The notes beneath the pieces are model-generated. The model did no database searches and had not been told where the DNA came from. It saw nothing but the letters and a program-made list of their open reading frames with translations. A stretch of 64,000 nt of DNA from Branchipolynoe longqiensis (taxonomy: Eukaryota; Annelida; Polychaeta; Phyllodocida; Polynoidae): contig CM059194.1 in the NCBI GenBank assembly GCA_030323885.1, positions 10,650,963-10,714,962 on the forward strand, read 5' to 3'. Positions 54,534-63,600 of the stretch are shown in pieces (position 1 is the first letter of the stretch; each line of letters starts with the position of its first letter). Both the position numbers and the translations under genes were made by a program.

Positions 54534-56105
54534 GTCCTATGCCTCCTGTGCCTCCTCTGAGTCCTCAGCCTCCTTTGGTGCCTCCTGTGCCTCCTGTGTC
54601 TCCTCTACCTCCCGTGCCTCATGTGCCTCCTATGCCTCCTGTGCCTCCTGTGCCTCCTGTGCCTCCTGTGCCTCCTGTGCCTCCTGTGCATCATGTGCCT
54701 CCTGTGCCTCCACTGCCTCCCTTGCCTCATGTGCCTCCTGTGCCTCCTGTGCCTCCTGTGCCTCCTGTGCCTCCTGTGCATCCTGTACCTCCTTTGCCGG
54801 CTGTGCCTCCTGTGCCTCCTCAGCATCCTCATCTCCCTCCTGCTCCTCCTCTTCCTCCTGCTCCTCCTCTTTGTCTCCTACTCTTCTTCCTCCTGCTCCT
54901 CCTCTTCTTCCCGCTCCCCCTCTTCCTCCTGCTCCTCCTCTTCCTCCTGCTCCTCCTCTTCCTCCTGCTCCTCCTCTTCCTCCTGCTCCCCCTCTTCATC
55001 CTGCTCCTCCTGTTCCTCCTGCTCCTCCTCTTCCTCCTGCTCCTCCTGTTCCTCCTGCTCCTCCTCTCCATTCTGCTCCTCATCTCCCTCCTGCTCCTCC
55101 TGTTCCTCCTGTTCCCCCTCTTCATCCTGCTCCTCATCTCGCTCCTGCTGCTCCTGTTCCTCCTGCTCCTCCTGTTCCTCCTGTTCCTCCTACTCCTTCG
55201 CTTCCTCCTGCTCCTCATCTCCCTCCTGCTCTTTCTCTTCTTCCTGCTCCTCCTCTCCCTCCTGCTGCTCCTCTTCCTCCTGCTCCTCCTCTTCCTCCTG
55301 CTCCTCCACTTCCTCCTGCTCCTCCTCTTCCCCCTGCTACTCCTCTCTCTCCTGCTGCTCCACTTCCTCCTGCTCCTCCTCTTCCCCCTGCTCCTCCTCT
55401 CCCTCCTGCTCCTCCTCTACCTCCTGCTCCTCCACTTCCTCCTGTTCCTCCTGCTCCTCCTGTTCCTCCTGCTCCTCCTCTTCCTCATGCTCCTCCTCTT
55501 CCTCCTAATCCTCATCTCCCTCCTGCTCCTCCTCTTCCTCCTGCTCCTCCTCTTCTTCCTGCTCCTCCACTTCCTCCTGCTCCTCCTCTTCTTCCTCCTC
55601 CTCCACTTCCTCCTGCTCCTCCTCTTCCTCCTACTCATCCTCTTCCTCGTGCTCCTCATCTCCCTCCTGCTCTTTCTCTTCTTCCTGCTCCTTCTCTCCC
55701 TCATTCTCCTCCTATTCTTCCTGCCCCTCGTCTTCCTCTCCTGCTCCTCTTCCTCCTGCTCATCCTCCTCCTCCTGCTCCTCATCTCCCTCCTGCTCTTT
55801 CTCTTCCTGCTAATCCTCCTCTTCCTCCTGCTCCTCCTCTCCCTCCTGCCTCTCCTCTTCATTCTGCTCCTCCTCTTCCTCCTGCTCCTCTTCCCCCTGT
55901 TCCTCCTCTTCCTCCTGCTCATCATCTCCCTCCTGCTCCTCCTCTTCCTTCTGCTCCTCCTCTTCCTCCCGCTCCTCCTCTTCCTCATGCTCCTCCTGTT
56001 CCTCCTTCTCCTCCTCTCCCTCCTGCTCCTCCTCTTCCTCCTGCTCCTCCTCTTCCTCCTGGTCCTCGTGTCCCTCTTCCTCCTCCTCTTCCTCCTGCTC
56101 CTGCG
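54534..56105. repeat. 1.6-kb polypyrimidine minisatellite, two domains
   Basis: 54534-54830 is built of GCCTCCTGT nonamers. 54835-56105 is built of CTCCTCCTCTTCCTCCTG-like 18-mers. All periods are multiples of three, so several frames stay open on both strands for hundreds of codons; none is a gene. Triplex-prone. Confidence 0.95.
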
Positions 56106-56670
56106 CTCTTATGTTCCTAAGTGGTTGTGGACAATAAATTGATTGTATGCTTTTAAATTCTAGAAAACAGCGATGGTTGAATAATAATACTAACATGACA
56201 CAATACAAGTTGAACACTTCTCACAATGAATATGGCCTTTGTTGCTGATACCCCATTAAACACCCACTGATAAATCAATCACCATGCCATACCCAGAGCG
56301 CCTGGTATCCCGGTGTTGCAGTTTTAAAGGGGACCCCGTTTCAAATCGGCCTTTTTGCAATGCGCATGCGTCAACATGGAATTGCGCTTTCAGTTCCCGG
56401 TTTAAATAAGGACGTGATATTTTAATTATTTTAATAAATGTTTCCCCCTCCCTCTCATATGGTTCCATTAATTCACTCTTTTTCCATGGAAAAACTGACT
56501 TTTGACGTGAGTAAAATAGTAAATAAACAACACAAATTATTAAGTCTGTACCAAAGTGGAAAAACACTGTATTTTATAATTACAAACAATATTACTGCTC
56601 AGGGATTATTGCAGTGAATATTTTAGATTTAACTATTTATTACACGTGGATATCACGTCAATCCAGGACC
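56106..56670. other. Unassigned stretch
   Basis: Contains TTTTAAAGGGGACCCCGTTT and TGCGCATGCGTCAACATG, reminiscent of a worn repeat, but no pairs were found in this window. The 103-codon minus-strand frame here has no recognisable domain. Confidence 0.3.
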
Positions 56671-56745
56671 AGACGGGATGGCCGAATGTGTTAGAGCGTC
56701 CGTCTCCCGTGTTGGTAGATCCTGGGGTCGTGGGTTCGAACGAGT
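56671..56745 (+). mobile_element. SINE-1-type tRNA-like head only
   Basis: GACGGGATGGCCGAATGTGT, TAGAGCGTCC and GTGGGTTCGAACGAG. The body does not follow. Too divergent from a cloverleaf, and too close to 60300, to be called a tRNA gene. Confidence 0.6.
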
Positions 56746-57049
56746 TTATCCCATCATTGCTAACAACCTACTTACTCAAACTACTTCATGTACTCAAAAA
56801 CACACCCGAGGTATTAACCTTTTAAGCATAACCCTAGAAGCTAACCATGCTCTATCTAACAGAATAAACAAACCATTCTACTAACACTCCATCTCAAAAT
56901 CCCAACTCCAACAACATGATAATTATGCAATTCACAACACAGTAGGCATACAAACCTGTGAAGGGAAACTATGCACCTAACCACTCTGTACTGTAAAGGT
57001 CTAATCAATACAGATGTATGTATTTAAGTATGTATGTATACAACATATA

Positions 57050-57250
57050 ACTACTATTTTATATGTGAATTGTCAAACTCTACCATATGTAAGTCTTGGA
57101 ATGATTAATATTGTTATTTCAGCTGACTTGAGCTAGCTGCTGATGACAATATCAGACTACATATACATATGTTGTAAATAACTGTATTGTCACATGGCTG
57201 GAAGACCAGTGCCACGGCGCTGACAAAAGACTTTATTCAATGAATAAACT
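57050..57250 (-). repeat. Dispersed repeat DR-1, copy 2
   Basis: Minus strand matches 6436-6520 plus 6835-6950 in order. It runs straight into a minus-oriented SINE head (57255-57310). Confidence 0.65.
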
Positions 57251-57310
57251 ATATTTACAACATGGTCTACCAACACGGGAGACAGATGCTCCAACTCATT
57301 CAGCCATCAC

Positions 57311-57566
57311 GTTTGGTTATGTACCTGGGTTTAATTAGTAGTCATGTTAACTCATTAGGTCTCAGTTCGTGTTGAAACCGTGCCATCTAATCGGGTTAAC
57401 TGCCACCTTACACCCTAATGCCGTCGTAACTGGGGTAATGGGAAAATTAAATTAAGGCAGATCAAATTCAAACTGGAATAAACTAAAGTTAAGCAAGACC
57501 GAGTTTTTCACATTCTTTCCAGTTTTTTTAGACCCGTCCTCTCTTGAGACGGGCCCAATTATGATT
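57311..57566. other. Unassigned stretch
   Basis: No gene or named repeat recognised. Confidence 0.3.
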
Positions 57567-57892
57567 ATTTGTTGTTGTTTTACATCCGAGCAACATCTAT
57601 CGTCATATCAGGATGGGTACAGACTTGTGACAGTGCGCACTCATGGCGACTTTGTAGTGCTGCCCCAGTGTGAGACAAGCCTGCCAGCATCATGACCTGA
57701 TATCCCACTCAGTCACATTATCCTAAAACTGAGCCAACCAGTCCTTGCCCTATCCTAATAATGCAGAGCGCCTGGCTAGGAAGCAACAAGTATCGATTTT
57801 TAAGTCAGTGATTTGACTCAACCATGGTTTGGATCCCTCAATCTCCCAAAATAGGAACCGGACGCTCAACTCATTCGACCATCCCGTCTGAT
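57567..57892 (-). mobile_element. SINE-1a, near full length
   Basis: Tail TTGTTTTACATCCGAGCAAC, TATCCTAATAATGCAGAGCG, body TTTGACTCAACCATGG, head CTCAACTCATTCGACCATCC. Confidence 0.85.
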
Positions 57893-58773
57893 CGCGCGGC
57901 GAAGGAAGAAGACAGCATTTAAAAGGGGAAGTTTATTGTGGTGAAGAGGAAGAGAATCCCGAAGAGCCTTCGACCCTACAAGTAATACGAAAAGAACAGC
58001 GAAAAAATTAAAGACAAATAGTTGTAAGGGTGGGAGGGTGGAAAAAGCTGGAGGTGTTACCTGGATGGAAGCAGGAGGAGGAGTGGAGTGATTCTCGGGA
58101 GGAGCGGAGGTGGCGAGGAAGTGGAAGGGACGGGGCGCCACCGGCGTAGGCCCGAGACGCTGGGGGTGGGGCGGAGCGGGGGAGGGGGAGCCTAGGAGGG
58201 AGAGCGTGAGTGGGGACAGGCTCTTCCCCCACCGCAAATCAAATGCAATGTGATGGTGCTGTCACATTACGACACTTCTCGCCGGCGCGCCGCCAATGCG
58301 CAAAATCACTTTTAATCGTCGAGACACGTCAAACTTTTCGGAGACAGTGCAACGTATGCAGTCGACATTGTGAGAAAAAAAAAGAAAAGGTTTGGCGCAC
58401 CGTCCTGATATAACCTTAGATGTTGCTAGGATGTAAAACAACAACAGTCAAACAAAGCAACAGTTCGGCGCAGCGGGCGGGAACGACCCTCACGTGCACG
58501 CGGCGTGTGCCTACCGTTCGCATAACGTTATTCCACACGTGTAACGTATCTCTATGTCCCCCTAACGTCACCATAATGTTGGCACCCGAGTGTCGTCGCA
58601 TGTCGCTGACCCTCATTGACCATCCCCGTCCATCAATGAATACCAACGTGCATCTAATGCACGCGTAATGCGTCCTGACGTATCCCGACATTGCGCCAAA
58701 AAATCACATACGTCGACGCGCGTTGGCGAGAAGCGTCGTAATGTGACAGCATCATGAGCATTACGACCAACGC
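57893..58773 (-). mobile_element. GC-rich element (GCE) short relative, split by FB-i
   Basis: Left edge GCGCGGCGAAGGAAGAAG and AAGTTTATTGTGG give a minus-strand AATAAA near the end, as in GCE. The right edge GAGCATTACGACC matches the GCE terminus at 16975-16987 and 19284-19296. No Gag-like frame. FB-i lies inside. Confidence 0.5.
58251..58754. mobile_element. FB-i: complete foldback, ACGTG lexicon, SINE tail inside
   Basis: Left TGCTGTCACATTACGACACT then TCTCGCCGGCGCGC; right inverse GCGTTGGCGAGAAGCGTCGT AATGTGACAGCA. A plus-oriented SINE-1a tail (about 58398-58445, CGTCCTGATATAACCTTAGA) sits in the left half. Confidence 0.8.
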
Positions 58774-58799
58774 AACATTTTCAAAACCAAAACACTTAA

Positions 58800-59040
58800 A
58801 ACTGCATAATCCGATGGCTTTGAATTTCTGTAATTTTGTTGTCTTAAGAAAAAGAAAATTAGGTGCGTGTTAGTAAATATTACGCTGAGTGTTATAATCG
58901 ACCTTACTTTATTTTTAAACATTTTTGATTATCAATGGTTAATGTTGTAGATATTTCATGTGGAAAACACACCATATTGCTTTTGGCATGCACATGCACA
59001 TACTGAGTCTATAGGTTTCAGCAGCTCCCAGATTCTAATA
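58800..59040 (-). mobile_element. MITE-A copy, 3' part lost
   Basis: TTAA (58796-58799) then ACTGCATAATCCGATGGC. The middle blocks TAATCGACCTTACTTTA and TTGGCATGCACATG are recognisable. Confidence 0.7.
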
Positions 59041-59097
59041 AAAATCTGAAAAATCTGAAAAATCTGAAAAATCTGGGGCACGTTATATAGTCGGGCA

Positions 59098-59215
59098 GGA
59101 CCGGACGTGGTGGCCGAATCGGAACAGCGCAGGATCCCCCTGCGGAAGGGCAGGAATTTGAATCCCAGCCGAGTCAAAACGATGAGTTATAAAATTGATA
59201 ATTGTTGCTGAGGAT
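59098..59215 (+). mobile_element. SINE-1 5' part
   Basis: GACGTGGTGGCCGAATCGGA, GGAATTTGAATCCCAGCC and GAGTCAAAACGATGAG. Ends where SINE-3 begins. Confidence 0.7.
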
Positions 59216-59217
59216 GG

Positions 59218-59545
59218 TAGTGTTGTAGGCTGCACTGACCTCTCAGGCAAGTAACCACATAGACAGGTAAGCATGGGTAGTGTGTTGATATCAGGGAGCC
59301 TAGGTGGTGCTATGGTTAGCACACTGGCCCGGAATGCAAAGAGATGTGGGTTCAAGTCCCGCTCTAGGCGCAATATTTCCCATTTTCATCACCCCCTATG
59401 ACAGTATCAAACTACTGTCGTGGGGGGCTGAGATGAAAATATGAAATATTGTGCCTATAGTGGGAATTGAACCCGCACCTCCTGCATTCCGGGCTGGTGT
59501 TCTAACCAGTTCACCGCCAAGGCTCCCTGAGGCACGGTATCTCGG
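59218..59545. mobile_element. Inverted pair of SINE-3 copies
   Basis: 59218-59400 is a plus copy (GCCTAGGTGGTGCTATGGTT, GGGTTCAAGTCCCG). 59403-59540 is a minus copy (GGGAATTGAACCCGCACC, GGTTCACCGCCAAGGCTCCC). Their 3' ends face each other across a very short spacer. Confidence 0.8.
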
Positions 59546-60295
59546 TTGGGCCCGACTATACAGCCGTTGTGAGTGTTTCCTGCCAGAAGTCGGTGGCCAT
59601 CCCTGGAGGACTTCAGCCACTGCTAGCACCCCACCAAGTAATGAAACAGACAATGGCCACCCTCTAAGTACTCATCTACATACCGATTATATGGAAACCC
59701 CCTCTAAGATGTTCCACAAGGGAGCATGTGATATGTTACGGCCCACCAGCTGGACAGCCCATGAGAGGTAACCCCCTGGCAGAAAACAGCCAGATAACAT
59801 CGAATCGAAACATAAACCGACTACCTATTACGTACAATCCTATAATATGTAAATAGAGTAGACTAGTCTAGAATTAAGCGTAGGAACAAATATAAAGAGG
59901 AAGACTCTTACCAAGAAAATAAAACAAAACTAATATAGATCACTAACCACAAACCATAATCTTAAGACACACAGACCAATAACTGCCCAGCATTGAAAAC
60001 AAGCTCGATCATCCAAGCTTATATGCTATGGACAGCATAAACATCCCATCAACAATTTAAAAAAAAATGCTACGCCCGAATCAAATAGATGCATACCACG
60101 CCCAATTTGCATGCATCCTCTAAATCACAGAAGTGATTCTGTGATACATCAGCCCTTCCCGACACTGCCTAATGCCGATATGAAAAGGACTTACATTTGA
60201 ACTGATTAATCAACTAACTAATACCAACATATCAAGAGGAAAGAATCGCTACCGAGTGTAGTACATAACACGGTCACTGTTAGGTAAGGTAGAAG
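59546..60295. other. Mostly unassigned
   Basis: About 59935-60060 shares short blocks with 41050-41215. No gene seen. Confidence 0.35.
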
Positions 60296-60299
60296 CTCC

Positions 60300-60630
60300 A
60301 GATGGGATGGCCGAATGAGTTAGAGCGTCCGTCTCCCGTGTTGGTAGATCGTGGGGTCGTGGGGTCGAACCCTGGTCGAGTCAAACCAATGACTTACAAA
60401 TTGATACTTGTGGCTTCCTAACCTGGCGCTTGGCATTATTAGGATAGGGCAAGGACTGGTTGGCTCAGTGTCAGGATAATGTGAATGTGTGGGATATCAG
60501 GTCATGGTGCTGGTGGCCTGGTCTTCCAGTGGGGCAGCACTATACATCGCCATGAATGCGCACTGTCACACGTCGGTATCCGTCCTGATATAACCTTAGA
60601 TGTTGCTAGGATGTAACACAACAACAAACA
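60300..60630 (+). mobile_element. SINE-1a, near full length
   Basis: Head GATGGGATGGCCGAATGAGT, TAGAGCGTCCGTCTCCCGTG, GGGGTCGAACCCTGG, body and tail. Confidence 0.85.
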
Positions 60631-61446
60631 ACATCTATCCATATTATTAGATATGCAACCACACTCCCTACTGAAACATGTGGCTGGATCCAGTCTCACT
60701 TGACCATTTCCCTCGATAAACATGTTATCTAAATACAACTGTCGATTCTACACGCATAACTAGTGCTTAAATCTATATCGCGCAATAAAGCTTTACGAAG
60801 TGTTAGAATAATATGTTCTAGTTTGATTAAAAAAAGAGAAGCAACAAAGAGTTGTGTCAGTATCATATTGCTCGGGTGTTTAATATGAGGTATTATTTGG
60901 AAACTTACAGCCCTGATATAGTTCTAATTAAAATAGGAAAGTTTGATATTACAATTTTATTAAACGGCATTCAGTAAATATGAAAATATATAAGACTAGG
61001 GATGATATATATATATCTACTTGAATCTATGCATATTGATAGAGATATTGATCTAGGTCTCCCTATATGTTTACATAAATTATTGTACATCTTTATGACC
61101 ACATTGATATGTTAATAAATATGTGAATATGTACATGAATATATTTGCATATCTTATTAGTATGTGTATGACTGCACAATTGAATATATATTCCTCCAGT
61201 GTGTGTGGCGCGAGGGAGGCCACCCGTATACAACTCTCCGACAGTTGGGGGGGCACTCCACCAATGTGCCGATTAAGGAAGTAGCAAAGTATGAATGTTC
61301 CCATCGCATTTATACTCGTATAATGCGTTATACATCACATATATAATATGTATATGAATGCTTATATGGATATATATATATTTAGATTCATATAAATGTA
61401 TTATATACGAACATATATGGATATACGTTTTGAATATACATATTAG
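60631..61446. other. AT-rich stretch
   Basis: 61308-61345 has TTATACTCGTATAATGCGTT, shared with 26826, 27052 and 50786. No gene seen. Confidence 0.4.
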
Positions 61447-61965
61447 ATTACACATAGTCATTGGTAAACGATTATATATATGAATGATTATATATATGAA
61501 TAAATTTATATATAGCAGTCTGCACTGATCTGTCAGTCAAGGAACTACATATAGTCATTGGTAAACGATTATATATATATGAATGATTATATATATATGA
61601 ATATATTTATATATAGCAATCTGCACTGATCTCTCAGGCAAGGAACTACATAGACAGGTGGGGCTGGATACAGTGATTACATCAGGGACTATTGATAGTG
61701 TGGTACCATTATAATGGCAAGATCTGGTTTAAAAAAGATTTGGTTCTTGGTGCAATATTTCCAATTGTAATCACCCTCAGGACACTATTTCCCATGAGCT
61801 GGATCCCAGAAAGATATGCTCTCTATGGTGGTTGAACCTATGTATGTATGTATGTTGTTGTATTAGTTGTAGTTGCCTGAATGTATGTAATCGCAAACAT
61901 TAAAATACTTATGGACCTTAACCATTTAATAGACTTTCAATTCCAGGGGGACGAGTGTACTACCC
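61447..61965 (+). repeat. ~100-bp duplication followed by a diverged SINE-3
   Basis: ACATAGTCATTGGTAAACGA (61450) recurs at 61549, each followed by a (TATATG)n stretch and the SINE-3 leader CTGCACTGATCT. SINE-3 then continues to TTCCAGGGGGACGAGTGTAC (about 61940-61959), as in the 3' part at 32939. Confidence 0.65.
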
Positions 61966-62019
61966 TGAAATAACCTCTCAATCACATAGATATGTATGCG
62001 TGGATACAGTTGTAAAGTC

Positions 62020-62150
62020 GTCGGCTGGCAGATGTAGTTGTGTAGGCAGGCTAATATGAAATCACTACAGGCAAGTAGAAGTAAGGCAGAATATAGAGTC
62101 AAAGGTAGAGAGAGATTGCACCCTCAGGTTTATTATATAGTGGTTTTAGA
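62020..62150 (-). repeat. Dispersed repeat DR-4, copy 2
   Basis: Inverted relative to 48243-48400. CAGGTTTATTATATAG gives a minus-strand AATAAA. Confidence 0.6.
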
Positions 62151-62550
62151 ATTCAAGATGACCTGTCACATGACCACATCCTCCAATCAACAGTAAGCAT
62201 CCACATGTCCACAAATCAATAGTACGCACTCTAGTATCCATGCCTTGGTTGTTTTGGCCTAACTGCACTGTTGTGTCTGGGTGTGCAGTGATTCGTATCT
62301 AACAGTTGGGGGGAGGGGTTTGTGTGCAGAGCTGCGAAGGCCCTATCACACTAACAGTAGTGCCCCCCTCACACTATCTATATAATACACAATGTCTATT
62401 TAATCTAAGTACAGGATCACCAGCACTACACAATACCACATGCATCGGGTCACATTACATCATTTACCTTATATATAACATTTGTAATTCCATATAGACC
62501 AGTTCACATTAACCACCAATGTGTAATTATCGGAATATTTTACACAGTGA
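62151..62550. other. Unassigned stretch
   Basis: No gene seen. CTATCACACTAACAGTAGTG (about 62343-62362) slightly recalls the FB terminus but has no partner. Confidence 0.3.
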
Positions 62551-62554
62551 TTAC

Positions 62555-62665
62555 ATTAGGTATTCTAGGTGGTGTAATGGTTAGCAGACTACCCGCATAC
62601 TGGCAAGAAGTGTTGTTTCAAAAACCTGTTATAGGTACAATATTTCCCATTTTCATCAATGCCTT
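62555..62665 (+). mobile_element. SINE-3 fragment
   Basis: GGTGTAATGGTTAGCAGAC and CAATATTTCCCATTTTCATC. The tRNA-like core is worn. Confidence 0.6.
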
Positions 62666-62719
62666 ATGAATGTAAACCATTTAAAAGACTTCCTATTCCA
62701 GATTGACAACTGTACTAGC

Positions 62720-63330
62720 TTTGAACTCACCTGCTCACCTCTCAGTCACATAGGGCGTAATCAATTAACACGACGGATGATTCGGGTCGCCCGAGTTGTT
62801 AGAATTTCAAATCGAACAACGCAAGTCGAGTTGACAAAAACATGTGGCGTGTGCAAAACGCCCCAACCCCAGTAACCCACCTCTTGGCTGGGGTTTGCTA
62901 GGAACGATGACGTCACATTTCTACTGGTACCATCCTGCAGGATAATAGCTACCAGTACCAGTCCTACAGTGTTTTCTTTGGTAATAACACAGATTAATGA
63001 AATGGAAATATAACTAAACTATGCAATCATAAAATAATTTAAATCCGATTTTGCTGTAGTTATATCGGTTATTAAAACAAACAACAAAAGTTTGGATTAA
63101 GCCACCATTTTCTCCACCCCGAGTGTGGAGAAGCGTATTCGATTAATCGACCAGAGTCTGTCGGGTGACCCGAGTTGATTAATCGATTACGCCCATAGAC
63201 AGGTGGGTGAGGATACGGTGATTACATCGGGGAGACTAGGTCGTGAGATGGTTATCACACCAGCCCCAGAATGAGAAGAAGTGTGGTTCGAATCCTGCTC
63301 TATGCGTAGTATGTCCCATTTTCATGTGTA
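62720..63330 (+). mobile_element. SINE-3 copy split by HARB-2
   Basis: Leader ACCTCTCAGTCACATA (to 62752), resuming ATAGACAGGTGGGTGAGG at 63195, then the tRNA-like core and CCCATTTTCATG. The parts join exactly after removing one ATA. Confidence 0.85.
62753..63194. mobile_element. HARB-2: 442-bp TIR element with 3-bp TSD
   Basis: Left GGGCGTAATCAATTAACACG; right inverse TTGATTAATCGATTACGCCC. ATA duplicated (62750-62752, 63195-63197) in a SINE whose consensus has it once. Sub-terminal inverted words (GCGTATTCGATTAATCGACC) lie inside the right end. Confidence 0.9.
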
Positions 63331-63397
63331 TTTACCATTTTCATATGTATATATACTTATGGTAATATACATATGAAAATGGGAAATATTACGCATA
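63302..63397. repeat. ~95-bp near-perfect palindrome
   Basis: ATGCGTAGTATGTCCCATTT is mirrored by AAATGGGAAATATTACGCAT around a TATATACTTATGG-like centre. Formed of SINE-3 3' ends in inverted order. Confidence 0.75.
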
Positions 63398-63424
63398 GCA
63401 CATGATTTTCATATGTATGTCATG

Positions 63425-63600
63425 GGGGTGATGAAAATGGGAAATATTGCACCTAGAGCGAGACTTGAAGCGACATCTCCTTGCATTCCGGGCCAGTGTG
63501 CTAACCATTACACCACATAGGCTCCCTGATATCATCACATTACCCATGCCTACCTGTCTATGTAGTTACTTGCCTGAGATGTCAGCGCAGACTACTACAT
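63425..63600 (-). mobile_element. SINE-3 copy
   Basis: GATGAAAATGGGAAATATTG, core GTGCTAACCATTACACCACA, leader TACCTGTCTATGTAGTTACT and TGTCAGCGCAGACTAC. Inverted relative to 62720-63330. Confidence 0.8.

Noticed and set aside
54464..56217. Very long open frames (up to ~536 codons) on both strands
   Set aside because: They coincide exactly with a pyrimidine minisatellite of period 9/18. Multiples of three keep several frames open at once, and the products are monotonous Leu/Ser/Pro or Arg/Glu runs.
56256..56567. 103-codon minus-strand frame
   Set aside because: No recognisable domain, no splice or codon support, surrounded by repeats.
60300..60372. tRNA gene
   Set aside because: A- and B-box-like words are present, but the sequence continues into the SINE-1 body shared by more than ten copies, so it is a SINE head.
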